Shown piece after piece: positions 44,670 through 54,271 of a stretch of 64,000 nt of DNA; the first letter of the stretch is position 1; every line of letters starts with the position of its first letter. Source of the DNA: Flavobacterium sp. Root186. GTDB taxonomy: Bacteria; Bacteroidota; Bacteroidia; Flavobacteriales; Flavobacteriaceae. The stretch covers positions 615,177 to 679,176 of the forward strand of contig NZ_LMHW01000010.1 in NCBI RefSeq assembly GCF_001428525.1, read 5' to 3'. The translations under genes were made by a program, and so were the position numbers. The notes under the pieces were generated by a model, which worked only from the letters and a program-made list of their open reading frames with translations, searched no databases and was not told the DNA's origin.

Positions 44670-46259
44670 TTAAATCGTTATAATGTTAAAATTCATTTCT
44701 AATGGTTTTAGTTTCTGTAATAAAAGCGGTACTAACTGTTCGCCTTTTTCCAGATAAAATTCAGAAAAATTGCTTTGGCGTTCCTGTAAGCTGTTATTTG
44801 GGAACAATTCACATTGTAAATCAGTAATGCGCAGCAATTGATCACCTAGTTTTCTTTTTTGTGCTTTTAATAAACGCTTTTCTAAATTTTCAAGACCTTT
44901 TGTCTGTTTTACTTCTTGCGCTTTTACAGCTCCAGAAAAAGATTTATCGGTTTGATCTGCTAATTCGTAAAGATATTGAAATTGGGTTTTCAATATTTCT
45001 TTTTGAGGTGTTAAATCAATTGGAAATGCAGAAATTTTGTGTGTAATAGCATTTATTAAATTTTCCTGTTTAGTAAAAAGATCTTTCCAGCTTAAGTTTA
45101 ACTGATCTGCTTTCTTTCCTTGTTTTTCGCTTGCCAGAAGAACAGAGTTACGAACTAAAAGCATTGGAAAAGTAATTTTTACGGCATCAAAAAAAGATTT
45201 TAATTCCAGCCAATAGGCAATTTCTCCGCCTCCGCCTATGTAACATAAATTCGGAAGAATAATTTCCTGATAGAGCGGACGCATGATAACATTTGGGCTG
45301 AATTTTTCAGGATAATTTTCTAATTCGGCAAAAATTTGTTCTTTAGAAAATGAGATTTTGGTGTTATTAACGAAGTATTTTCCCTCTTCAAAAACAATTC
45401 TTTCACGCAGATTATCTTCAATATAAAATAAATTAATCTCACGCGGATTTACCTGTACAGTATAATCTTTTAATTGCTCTATAGTTTCCTGAACAGCTTT
45501 GTATGAAGTCTGTTTTTCTAATTCTTCTTTTGCATACGGAATAAAAGCACTTTTTAATTCGACGTCATCAGCATCTAAAATAACTAAACCATAATTAGCA
45601 AATAAATTGTTCGCCAAAAATCGAGTGGCATCGGCAAGATTATCGTGTTTTAAATAAGCATCTTCAAAAAGCTTTTTTAAAGTATTGGCGTTTGTGCTCG
45701 AACCTAATTCTAGTGAATAAATTTCAAAGAATTCATCTAAACCTTCAGTTGAAAGTCGTCCAACGGGCCCTGTACTTTCTTTGTTCCATCTGAATTTTTT
45801 TCCTTTAAAATTAAAATAGTTTATTTCTTCAAAATCATGATCTTCTGTTGCCATCCAATAAATTGGAACAAAATTGTATGACGGATATTTCGATTTTAAT
45901 TCTTTGGTAAGATTAATGGTCGAAATGATTTTATATAAGAAATATAATGGCCCGCTAAATAAATTTAACTGATGTCCGGTTGTTATTGTAAAAGTATTTT
46001 CGAGTGCTAAAAGCTCAATATTTTGTTTGGTTGAATCAGAAATTTCTATACTTTGATATTGCTTTTTTAAAGTTGTAACTAAAGGTATTCTGTTACTGTT
46101 ATCAAAGTTGTTTGCTTTTTCGGTAATCTGCTTTTCGAAGTTTTCTAAAGTTGGGAAATTATTGTACAGCGGTTTTAATTCTGATTTTTGATCTAAATAA
46201 TCTTGTATCAATTTAGAGAAATATCCTGAAGTTTGATAGCTGATACAGTCGGTAGGCAT
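44670..46259 (-). CDS. bshC: bacillithiol biosynthesis cysteine-adding enzyme
   Basis: BshC joins cysteine to glucosaminyl-malate in the last step of bacillithiol synthesis. The 529-residue protein has the family N-terminus (YFSKLIQDYLDQ), the segments TTGHQLNLFSGPLYFLYKII and IYWMATEDHDFEEINYF, GGGGEIAYWLELKSFF, and a long C-terminal coiled coil (residues about 425-500). It implies that bacillithiol is used as the low-molecular-weight thiol. The bshA and bshB genes are not in this window. Confidence 0.93.
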   Translation of the reverse strand: MPTDCISYQTSGYFSKLIQDYLDQKSELKPLYNNFPTLENFEKQITEKANNFDNSNRIPLVTTLKKQYQSIEISDSTKQNIELLALENTFTITTGHQLNLFSGPLYFLYKIISTINLTKELKSKYPSYNFVPIYWMATEDHDFEEINYFNFKGKKFRWNKESTGPVGRLSTEGLDEFFEIYSLELGSSTNANTLKKLFEDAYLKHDNLADATRFLANNLFANYGLVILDADDVELKSAFIPYAKEELEKQTSYKAVQETIEQLKDYTVQVNPREINLFYIEDNLRERIVFEEGKYFVNNTKISFSKEQIFAELENYPEKFSPNVIMRPLYQEIILPNLCYIGGGGEIAYWLELKSFFDAVKITFPMLLVRNSVLLASEKQGKKADQLNLSWKDLFTKQENLINAITHKISAFPIDLTPQKEILKTQFQYLYELADQTDKSFSGAVKAQEVKQTKGLENLEKRLLKAQKRKLGDQLLRITDLQCELFPNNSLQERQSNFSEFYLEKGEQLVPLLLQKLKPLEMNFNIITI

Positions 46260-46530
46260 AATTTTAAATTTATTTTTGACAGCTGTAAATTTAATGAAAA
46301 TATGCAGTTAAAAACGGTTTTAACTATTGCTTAAGATTGATTTTTATTTTTTGTTTTAAAGTTCCTGTAATCAGGTTTTTAATTTTGAGCAAATTGACCG
46401 CTGTTTAAAATGCTAAATACATGGAATTTGTTAAAAATACAGAAGTGTTCTGAAACTAATTGTTTAAAATGTAAAATATTAATAACGAAACTATATTTTT
46501 GTAAGCAAAAAAAGATATATCTAATTTTGC

Positions 46531-47808
46531 ATGGAAACAAACCCTAAAAAGAAGAACTCACTTAAACATGTTCTTTTTGGAAGCCTTATTGGCACCACAA
46601 TTGAATTTTTTGATTTTTATATTTATGCCAATGCCGCAGTATTGGTTTTTCCTCAATTATTTTTTCCCGGTTCAGATTCGACAATGGCGACTCTGGAATC
46701 TTTAGCAACTTTTTCAATTGCATTTTTATCTCGCCCTTTAGGTTCTGCCTTTTTTGGACATTATGGAGACAAAATTGGGCGTAAATTTACCTTAGTTGCA
46801 GCTTTATTGACAATGGGTATTTCAACTGTTACAATAGGATTTTTGCCAAGTTATGCCAGTATTGGTGTTGCGGCTCCCTTATTATTAATGTTATGCCGAT
46901 TTGGGCAAGGCGTTGGTTTAGGCGGCGAATGGGGAGGTGCTGTTTTATTAGCTATAGAAAATGCACCGCCAAATAAACGTGCCTGGTACGGAATGTTTCC
47001 ACAATTGGGTGCTCCAATAGGATTATTGCTTTCTGGCGGTACTTTTTTATTACTAACCGACTCCATGAGTAATGAAGATTTTATGGATTATGGATGGAGA
47101 ATTCCCTTTATTGCCAGTTCATTATTGGTTGTTGTTGGTTTTTATATCCGAACAAAAATTACTGAAACTCCTTCTTTTGAAAATTCTAAAAAAGAACATG
47201 AAGAAGTTAAAGTTCCTTTTTTAGAATTAGTGAAATCATATAAAAATCAACTGATTTTTGGAACATTTTCTGCTATTACAACTTTTTTAGTTTTTTATTT
47301 AATGACTGTTTTTACATTAAGCTGGGCAACTTCAGATTTAGGAATTGTTAAAAGAAACGGGTTATTAATTCAATTATTTTCGGTATTGTTTTTTGCCATT
47401 TTTATTCCGGTTTCGGCTGTAGTTGCAGATAAAATTGGCCGTCGTAAAATGCTTATTATAGCTACAGCGGCTATTGCGATTTTCGGATTTTTCTTTTCTT
47501 ATTTCTTAAGTTCCGGAAACATTGTTTTAGTTGCCACTTTTGCCTGCATCGGAATGGCTTTAATGGGATTCACTTATGGGCCTTTAGGAACATTTTTATC
47601 GGAGTTGTTTCCAACAAATGTTCGTTATTCAGGTGCGTCTTTGACTTTTAATTTGGCAGGAATTCTTGGTGCAGCTTTTGCGCCTATGATCGCAATTTGG
47701 TTAGCGTCTACTTATAGTGTGAGTTATGTAGGTTTGTATTTAACGGGTGCGGCACTTATTTCTTTAGTTTCATTTTTGGTAATTAGTAAGGAAGAACATA
47801 AATTTTAA
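46531..47808 (+). CDS. MFS transporter of the metabolite:H+ symporter (MHS) type
   Basis: The 425-residue protein has 12 predicted transmembrane helices. LIGTTIEFFDFYIYANAAVL at the start and FLSRPLGSAFFGHYGDKIGR (the MFS loop 2-3 signature) place it with ProP/ShiA/KgtP-type carriers. RFGQGVGLGGEWGGAVLLAI in helix 4 and the second-half loop DKIGRRKML agree. The substrate may be an organic acid or osmolyte; it cannot be fixed by eye. A TATTTTTG box at 46494-46501 supports the start at 46531. Confidence 0.87.
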   Translation: METNPKKKNSLKHVLFGSLIGTTIEFFDFYIYANAAVLVFPQLFFPGSDSTMATLESLATFSIAFLSRPLGSAFFGHYGDKIGRKFTLVAALLTMGISTVTIGFLPSYASIGVAAPLLLMLCRFGQGVGLGGEWGGAVLLAIENAPPNKRAWYGMFPQLGAPIGLLLSGGTFLLLTDSMSNEDFMDYGWRIPFIASSLLVVVGFYIRTKITETPSFENSKKEHEEVKVPFLELVKSYKNQLIFGTFSAITTFLVFYLMTVFTLSWATSDLGIVKRNGLLIQLFSVLFFAIFIPVSAVVADKIGRRKMLIIATAAIAIFGFFFSYFLSSGNIVLVATFACIGMALMGFTYGPLGTFLSELFPTNVRYSGASLTFNLAGILGAAFAPMIAIWLASTYSVSYVGLYLTGAALISLVSFLVISKEEHKF

Positions 47809-47833
47809 ATAAATAATAAATTTCTTGAAATAA

Positions 47834-47868
47834 AAAAGGCGCAGGTTTTATATTAATCTGCGCCTTTT
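47834..47868. terminator. bidirectional terminator between convergent genes
   Basis: AAAAGGCGCAG (47834-47844) pairs with CTGCGCCTTTT (47858-47868) across a 13-nt loop. It separates the MFS gene from the large T9SS cargo gene. Confidence 0.88.
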
Positions 47869-47876
47869 ATTTGGAA

Positions 47877-50800
47877 TTATCTTTTTAAACTAAAATGACC
47901 TCTAAATTCTATTCCGTTTAATCTTGTAACCGTAAACCAATAATCTGATGCTGGTTCTTGGTGGCCAAGATAAGTTCCATCCCAAGAAGTGTTTGGGGCT
48001 AATTCTTTTATTAATTTTCCATAACGATCAAATATTCTAATTCCTGTGTTTGGAGCTAAATAAGCAGAATCAATTGTCCAGTAATCATTGAAAGTATCAT
48101 TATTGGGAGTAAAGAATTTCGGAAAAGGAAGTTCATCAATAAAATTTATACAATCGCCAGTTGTTGCCTCAAGAATATTTATAATAACAGGAATTCTATC
48201 ACTTTCGCAATTGCTGATTGTTTGTGAAGCATAATAAGTGTGCCCGCTTTCAAGTGGTGTTGATTCAGATAAAGTACTATTTGAAGTAATATTATCATAC
48301 CATTTTATATTTTGTCCTGTAATATCAATGTCATTAATTGACGCATTTTTTTGGATACAGAATATCTGCGGTGAATCAGCAATTGGGTTTTGAGTATCCT
48401 GAATTTTTACAGTAACGCCAAATCTTTCACTTTCGCAATTATTTAATGTTTGCGTTGCATAATAAATGCCGCTTTGAAGTAAAGTTGTTTCTGATAAAGT
48501 ATTCCCATTTACTGCGGCATCATACCATTTAACAGCTGTTCCTGTTATAGTTAGATTTTCAATTGTTGCAATTTCATCAATACAAAATAGCTGGCTATTA
48601 TTTCCAGTTGGAAGTGGAGTATCATAAACCCGAACTAAAATAGGAGTTCTGTCACCTTCACAACCAATTGTTTGTGAAGCGTAATAGGTTTTATTATCTT
48701 CTAATAAAGTAGTATTTGGTAAACTGGCAGCCGAGAAATTGGTATCGTACCATTTTATATTTTGTCCTGACATTTGAATATCAGATAATTTTGCATTTTC
48801 TTTCTTGCAGAATTCTGTATTTCCATTTATTAGTGGCGCAGAAGGCGTATTTACTATTGAAACAGTAACTCCGAGTCTCTGACTTTCACAATTATTTTCT
48901 GTCTGTGATGCATAAAAAGTTTGCCCATCGACAAGATTTGTAGTTTCTGCTAATAAAGAACCATTGTTTAATGAATCATACCATTTTATTGAAGTTCCCG
49001 TAATCTGAATATCTGCAATTGTTGGATTTTGTCCTGAACAAAATGGTTGATTTGCAATTCCTGTTGGAGGAAAAGTGACCTGAATGTTAATTGTAACAGG
49101 AACTCTTTCACTTTCGCAGCCATTTATGGTTTGTGAAGCATAATATGTTGCTTTGTCCTGAGCAACAGTTGTTGCAGGCACAAGTGTTTCTCCGGTTAGA
49201 TTACTGTACCATTTTATATTTTGTCCTGTAATTTGGATATCGTTTAATGTAGCATTTTTGTCAACACAGAAAGTTTGTGGAGAATTTGCAACTGGCAATG
49301 GCTGACTGGTAATTGTAACGGTTTGATTTTGCATTGATGAATTTCCGTTTCCGTCGTTATAATTCCATACAATTGTGTAAGTTCCCGGTAAACTATAAGA
49401 TAATGGATTTGTAGTTGTTCCTGTAATTGGTCCTGCACAGACATCCATAGCAGTTGGAATTGTATTTATTATTGTATTACAATCTCCAGTTATTGTTGGC
49501 AAAGTTACAATAGTAGGAACAGGAGCTTCTGTATCTCCAATAATAACAGTAATTTTTTTAGTATCATCGCAACCGCCAGTTCCAGTTATCAAGCAGCTAT
49601 ATTCTCCACTATTAGCTGTTGTTGCATTAGGAATTGTTGGATTTTGATCTGTTGATGTAAAGCTGTTTGGCCCAGTCCATAAATAATTGGTTCCTCCTGA
49701 TGCTTTTAGTTCTAATTTTTTGCCAATGCAAACTGGTGAGTTGCTTTCTGCCTTAGGTATACCAAGTATAATAGGTTCCTCAAATTTCATTAAAAAATAA
49801 TTATGAGACCCGAGAACGTTAGATTGATAGGAACTCGCATCTGCAATACCGTTATTTTCACTTGATATACTACTTGCAAATATGTTATTGTTTTCGTCTA
49901 ATGCTATTTTTGTGGGACTATGAAAAGAGTTTCCTCCAATATCTGTTCCCCAAATAAAATCTGCTTCTTTAGAAAATTTAGCAATATAACTTTCAAAATG
50001 TTTATTTGATCTATAAGAGCAAGGAGTTGTTAATTTTGAATAAGAAAATCCAAAATTTGTAGCACCAAGATATATTGAATTGTTTCTAAAAACAATAGAA
50101 TAAATATGGGCTTCACCGATATAAGTGCCCCAGATTCTTTTTCCGTTGGTATTTAATTTAGCAAAAAAACCTTTATATGAAAAAGGATTACTACTTTCAA
50201 AGCTGTTAGAAGTTGTTATATTATTATCGCTCGCAGTTTCACCACCTATATAAATGTTGTCTTCATCATCAATTTCAACTGCATATATATCTTCAATCTG
50301 TTCACCTCCGTAATAGGTTGCCCATATTCTTTCCCCATCTAGTAAAAATTTGTACACAACTCCATCGGGATGAGTAATTGGATCATGCAATTCCTGAAAA
50401 ACTCCTGGGGTAGAAATATTGTTGAAACTATATGTTGTGCCGCCAATAACCAAGAAGCCATTTTTTACTGCTATATCATTAAATGTATCACGAGTTTCCC
50501 CTCCAACATAAGTACTCCAAATTAAATTACCTCCAGATCCAAATTTGGTTAGAAATCCATCGATTGAATTAGAAAAATTTGGGTCTAGATTTAGGTGTGT
50601 TTGAAATTTACTATTTATTGCAATTCCTATTGTACTAGCAGTCTGGCCAATTAAGTAAATGTTATTGTTATTGTCTACATCAACTGCAAAACCCAAATCC
50701 TGATCTTCGCCACCAAAATAAGTTGCCCATAACCTAACTCCAGAACTATTAAATTTTGCCAAAAAGGCATCTTGATAGCCTCCTAAATTTGGTTTATATG

Positions 50801-51935
50801 ATCCTACTGTACTTATGCCAGTTGGATCTTGAGTTGTACCCGTTACAATCACATTATCCTGAAAATCTATTTTTATATCAGATATATCACAATAATTTTG
50901 ACTGCCATAATAAGTTCCCCATAAACGATTTCCATTTGAACTAAATTTTTCAATAATACCATTTAAATATGCGGAAGATTGTGTCGTTTGATGTGCCCCT
51001 GTTGTGGCATATGATGAATTTTGAGCATTTGTACTTCCAGCCACATATACATTTCCAAAAGAATCTGTGCTGATACTTGAATTACTTAGTACTTGGCCTG
51101 AACCATTGTGATCTCCATAAAATGTCCCCCAGAGTCTAGTAGGCACAGGATCAATAATTACAGTCTTGTCAGAATCATTATTAGAACTATTAAACCCATA
51201 AACATCCTTTTTAATCTTAGTATAACCAACCTCAATCTCTTTTTTACTTGCCCCATCTTCAATCCAACTTGCAGGCAGCGTTTCCTCCATCTTTCCAAAA
51301 CGTACATTCATCTGGATTTTATTATCAACCAAATCAGTTTTAGCACCGTTAAACTTTAACTGAATATCGGAGATTTTTCCCTTTGGACGAATCACAAAAT
51401 TATATTCAACGGTTTTTTTGGGATCATTTGGAATTGTAAAAACAACATCAATATTGGGGTAAATATTTTTATATGTAATTTGTTTATATTGATGAACACC
51501 TACAATTCCTTCAGGTTTATTTGGAACATTATAATAGTTGTCAAAATCAACAGATTTTTGTTCTGCAATCAATTCAACTTTTGAGTTTGAATTTACAAAG
51601 TCAATATCAATTCGATGAAAAGTGTATTCTAATTTGAAATCCTCTTTATCTTTTTCTTGATTATCATGAAAATGGGATTGCTCTTCTCTAGGATTGCGAG
51701 GATGATGTTGAATTGGTGTTTTTTTTACTTCATAAACGTCATATGAAAATCCATTTTTCCTTAGTTGAACATTCAGTCCGTTAGTGTTCAGTAAATATTT
51801 TACGGCAGTATTTGGTTTTCCCTTTTGATCAATAATTTGGCCTTTGTTCTCTTTAAAACCAATAGATTGATTTTTATTTTGAGAAAATAAATGAATAGTA
51901 ATTATAAAGAAAACGAAAAGTAATTTATGCTTCAT
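47877..51935 (-). CDS. large cell-surface protein with SBBP-type repeats, Ig-like repeats and a T9SS type B sorting domain
   Basis: The 1352-residue protein has a signal peptide (to about 18) and a DUF7948-like N-terminal domain (FKENKGQIIDQKGKP, about 22-270). About eight SBBP/propeller-type repeats (LWGTYYG with NIYLIGQT-like strands, about 270-740) follow. A PKD/Ig-like part comes next, then five similar units of about 75 residues (885-1252), each with ITGxxIKWYD and YYASQT. The C-terminal domain PKFFTPNNDTFNDYW ending GHFSLKR is the gliding-type sorting signal. It should be exported by Sec, then by T9SS, and may act in adhesion. No glycosidase motif is seen. Confidence 0.88.
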   Translation of the reverse strand: MKHKLLFVFFIITIHLFSQNKNQSIGFKENKGQIIDQKGKPNTAVKYLLNTNGLNVQLRKNGFSYDVYEVKKTPIQHHPRNPREEQSHFHDNQEKDKEDFKLEYTFHRIDIDFVNSNSKVELIAEQKSVDFDNYYNVPNKPEGIVGVHQYKQITYKNIYPNIDVVFTIPNDPKKTVEYNFVIRPKGKISDIQLKFNGAKTDLVDNKIQMNVRFGKMEETLPASWIEDGASKKEIEVGYTKIKKDVYGFNSSNNDSDKTVIIDPVPTRLWGTFYGDHNGSGQVLSNSSISTDSFGNVYVAGSTNAQNSSYATTGAHQTTQSSAYLNGIIEKFSSNGNRLWGTYYGSQNYCDISDIKIDFQDNVIVTGTTQDPTGISTVGSYKPNLGGYQDAFLAKFNSSGVRLWATYFGGEDQDLGFAVDVDNNNNIYLIGQTASTIGIAINSKFQTHLNLDPNFSNSIDGFLTKFGSGGNLIWSTYVGGETRDTFNDIAVKNGFLVIGGTTYSFNNISTPGVFQELHDPITHPDGVVYKFLLDGERIWATYYGGEQIEDIYAVEIDDEDNIYIGGETASDNNITTSNSFESSNPFSYKGFFAKLNTNGKRIWGTYIGEAHIYSIVFRNNSIYLGATNFGFSYSKLTTPCSYRSNKHFESYIAKFSKEADFIWGTDIGGNSFHSPTKIALDENNNIFASSISSENNGIADASSYQSNVLGSHNYFLMKFEEPIILGIPKAESNSPVCIGKKLELKASGGTNYLWTGPNSFTSTDQNPTIPNATTANSGEYSCLITGTGGCDDTKKITVIIGDTEAPVPTIVTLPTITGDCNTIINTIPTAMDVCAGPITGTTTNPLSYSLPGTYTIVWNYNDGNGNSSMQNQTVTITSQPLPVANSPQTFCVDKNATLNDIQITGQNIKWYSNLTGETLVPATTVAQDKATYYASQTINGCESERVPVTINIQVTFPPTGIANQPFCSGQNPTIADIQITGTSIKWYDSLNNGSLLAETTNLVDGQTFYASQTENNCESQRLGVTVSIVNTPSAPLINGNTEFCKKENAKLSDIQMSGQNIKWYDTNFSAASLPNTTLLEDNKTYYASQTIGCEGDRTPILVRVYDTPLPTGNNSQLFCIDEIATIENLTITGTAVKWYDAAVNGNTLSETTLLQSGIYYATQTLNNCESERFGVTVKIQDTQNPIADSPQIFCIQKNASINDIDITGQNIKWYDNITSNSTLSESTPLESGHTYYASQTISNCESDRIPVIINILEATTGDCINFIDELPFPKFFTPNNDTFNDYWTIDSAYLAPNTGIRIFDRYGKLIKELAPNTSWDGTYLGHQEPASDYWFTVTRLNGIEFRGHFSLKR
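48170..49290 (-). repeat. five internal Ig-like coding repeats
   Basis: Five units of about 225-240 bp inside the T9SS cargo gene each encode FC, an ITG-type strand, KWYD, a YYASQT or YYATQT strand and CESxR. They are similar but not identical, so they are old duplications rather than a fresh expansion. Confidence 0.8.
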
Positions 51936-51954
51936 CTGAGTAATTTGACTGCCG

Positions 51955-51983
51955 CAAATGTAATTAAATATCTACAAAACAAA
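51955..51983 (-). promoter_or_regulatory. predicted promoter of the T9SS cargo gene
   Basis: On the minus strand: TTTG (51983-51980), a 17-nt spacer and TACATTTG (51962-51955). Transcription would start about 13 nt before the ATG at 51935. It faces away from the radical SAM promoter at 52044. Confidence 0.65.
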
Positions 51984-52043
51984 ATTAAAAACTCAAAGTG
52001 CTGATCAATAAAATCTTTTCCTAAAAAGTCTCTAAATATCCCG

Positions 52044-52051
52044 TATTTTTG
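52044..52051 (+). promoter_or_regulatory. -7 box of the radical SAM gene
   Basis: TATTTTTG ends 14 nt before the TTG start codon at 52066, which implies a very short leader (about 9 nt). No convincing TTTG is seen at the right distance upstream. Confidence 0.5.
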
Positions 52052-52065
52052 CAAAAAAAATTCTT

Positions 52066-54270
52066 TTGAAAACGAAACTGTTTGTAATTACACCGCCATT
52101 TACCCAACTGAATACTCCGTATCCGGCGACGGCGTATATAAAAGGTTTTCTGAATACAAAAAATATCGAATCGGTTCAGGCAGATTTGGGAATTGATGTG
52201 ATTTTAGAATTGTTTTCGAAGAAAGGGCTTTCTGATTTGTTTCAGGTTTCAGGTTTGAAGTTTCAGGTTGTTGGAAATGAAATGTCAGACAACTCCAAAA
52301 GAATTTTTGCTTTGCAGGATGAATATATCAAAACGATTGATCCTGTGATTCAGTTTTTGCAGGGAAAAAATCCAACATTGGCTTTGCAGATTTGTCAGGA
52401 AGATTTTCTGCCAGAAGCTTCTCGTTTTGCGCAATTAGAGGAACTCGATTGGGCTTTTGGAACAATGGGAACTCAGGATAAAGCAAAACATTTAGCTACT
52501 TTATATCTTGAAGATATTTCGGATTTTATTGTAGAATGTGTTGATGAAAATTTTGGCTTTAGCCGATATGCCGAACGTTTAGGCCGAAGCGCCAATTCTT
52601 TTGATGAATTATATAATGCTTTACAGCAAGAACCAACTTATATTGATTCAATTTTAATTTCAATATTAAAAGAAAAAATAGAAGCCGTAAAACCTACATT
52701 ATTTTTAATTTCAGTTCCATTTCCGGGAAATTTATACAGCGCTTTTCGCTGCGCACAATGGGTAAAACAAAATCATCCCCAAATTAAAATTTCAATGGGC
52801 GGTGGTTTTCCAAATACCGAGTTACGTTCACTTTCGGATAAACGTGTTTTTGAATTTTTCGATTTTATAACTTTAGATGATGGTGAAGTTCCAATCGAAG
52901 AATTAATTTTCAATTTAGAAAACCCAAATACCAATTCTTATAAAAGAACTTTTTTATTGGAAAATGGAGAAGTTGTCTACAAAAATAACTCACTAAAACA
53001 CGACTACAAACAAGCTTATGTAGGAACGCCGGATTATTCAGATCTGCCTTTGGATAAATACATTTCGGTTATCGAAATTGTAAACCCAATGCATAGAATG
53101 TGGAGTGACGGGCGTTGGAATAAACTCACAATGGCTCACGGCTGTTATTGGGGAAAATGTACTTTCTGCGATATTTCGCTTGATTATATTAAAGTTTACG
53201 AACCCGTTGCGGCGAGTTTGCTTTGCGATCGAATGGAAGAGCTGATTTTACAAACGGGTCAAAACGGATTTCATTTTGTTGATGAAGCCGCACCGCCGGC
53301 TTTAATGCGTGCTTTGGCCCTTGAAATTTTAAAACGAAAATTAGCCGTAACCTGGTGGACAAACATTCGATTTGAAAAAAGCTTCTCTAAAGACCTGTGT
53401 TTATTATTAAAAGCTTCGGGATGTATTGCCGTTTCTGGTGGTTTAGAAGTTGCTTCGGATAGATTATTAAAACTAATTGATAAAGGTGTAACGGTAGAAC
53501 AAGTTGCAAAAGTAACCCGAAATTTTACCGAAGCCGGAATTATGGTTCATGCGTATTTAATGTACGGATATCCTACACAGACAATTCAGGAAACAATTGA
53601 CAGTCTTGAAATGGTTCGTCAGTTGTTTGAAGCTGGGGTTTTACAATCAGGGTTTTGGCATCAGTTTGCGTTAACGGCTCATAGTCCGGTTGGATTATAT
53701 CCGGAGCAATTTGGCGTAACAAAAAAATCTGAAATCATTGGAACTTTTGCCAATAACGATATTGAGTATACGGATTCTACAGGAATCAATCACGATAAAT
53801 TCAGTTTCGGATTAAAGAAATCACTCTTTAATTTTATGCATGGAATTTGTTTTGATTACGAACTACAAGATTGGTTCGATTTTAAAATTCCGAAAACAAA
53901 AATTCACCCTGATTTTATTTTCAATGCACTCGAAGAGCAAAATGATTTCAATACAAAACCGAATGCAAAAGTAGTTTGGCTTGGCGGAAAACCTTCGGCA
54001 GAACTCTTCACCAAATCCAAAAAAGGAATAAGTTGGGAAATGATGTCTCTAACCTTTCATGATAAAAAAGAAAGCTTTACGATTCAAACCAGTAAAGAAG
54101 AAGGCGAATGGTTAATTGATATCTTAACAAAAATATCAATTTCGAATACTAAAAATTATACTTTTCAGGAAGTCAAAAATGATTTCGAAACTTCATTAGA
54201 AGATTTTGAATTATTTTGGTATTCAAAACCAATTAATACTTTGCGAGAGTTTGGATTATTGGTTTTATAG
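52066..54270 (+). CDS. B12-binding-like radical SAM protein with CX4CX2C cluster motif
   Basis: The 734-residue protein starts at a TTG (MKTKLFVITPPFTQLNTPYP); no ATG is available upstream. Residues 1-330 look like the B12-binding region of large radical SAM enzymes (ISVPFPGNLYSAFRCAQWVK, SMGGGFPNTELR), but no DxHxxG cobalamin motif is seen. The cluster motif is GCYWGKCTFCD: C360-x4-C365-x2-C368, one residue longer than the usual CX3CX2C. GFHFVDEAAPPALMRALALE and SGGLEVASDRLLKLIDKGVT fit the radical SAM barrel. A repeat-derived insert lies at about residues 58-70. The substrate is unknown. Confidence 0.8.
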   Translation: MKTKLFVITPPFTQLNTPYPATAYIKGFLNTKNIESVQADLGIDVILELFSKKGLSDLFQVSGLKFQVVGNEMSDNSKRIFALQDEYIKTIDPVIQFLQGKNPTLALQICQEDFLPEASRFAQLEELDWAFGTMGTQDKAKHLATLYLEDISDFIVECVDENFGFSRYAERLGRSANSFDELYNALQQEPTYIDSILISILKEKIEAVKPTLFLISVPFPGNLYSAFRCAQWVKQNHPQIKISMGGGFPNTELRSLSDKRVFEFFDFITLDDGEVPIEELIFNLENPNTNSYKRTFLLENGEVVYKNNSLKHDYKQAYVGTPDYSDLPLDKYISVIEIVNPMHRMWSDGRWNKLTMAHGCYWGKCTFCDISLDYIKVYEPVAASLLCDRMEELILQTGQNGFHFVDEAAPPALMRALALEILKRKLAVTWWTNIRFEKSFSKDLCLLLKASGCIAVSGGLEVASDRLLKLIDKGVTVEQVAKVTRNFTEAGIMVHAYLMYGYPTQTIQETIDSLEMVRQLFEAGVLQSGFWHQFALTAHSPVGLYPEQFGVTKKSEIIGTFANNDIEYTDSTGINHDKFSFGLKKSLFNFMHGICFDYELQDWFDFKIPKTKIHPDFIFNALEEQNDFNTKPNAKVVWLGGKPSAELFTKSKKGISWEMMSLTFHDKKESFTIQTSKEEGEWLIDILTKISISNTKNYTFQEVKNDFETSLEDFELFWYSKPINTLREFGLLVL
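52238..52275 (+). repeat. in-frame copy of a TTTCAGGTTTCA-type dispersed repeat inside the radical SAM gene
   Basis: The stretch GTTTCAGGTTTCAGGTTTGA continues with AGTTTCAGGTTGTTGG. It encodes FQVSGLKFQVVG in the protein. The same words occur between genes at 27429-27450 and, inverted, at 27650-27674. Confidence 0.7.
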
Positions 54271-54271
54271 A

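Noticed and set aside
48170..49290. CRISPR-like spacing of the five repeats
   Set aside because: The repeats are diverged protein-coding units of about 230 bp in one open frame, not short identical direct repeats.
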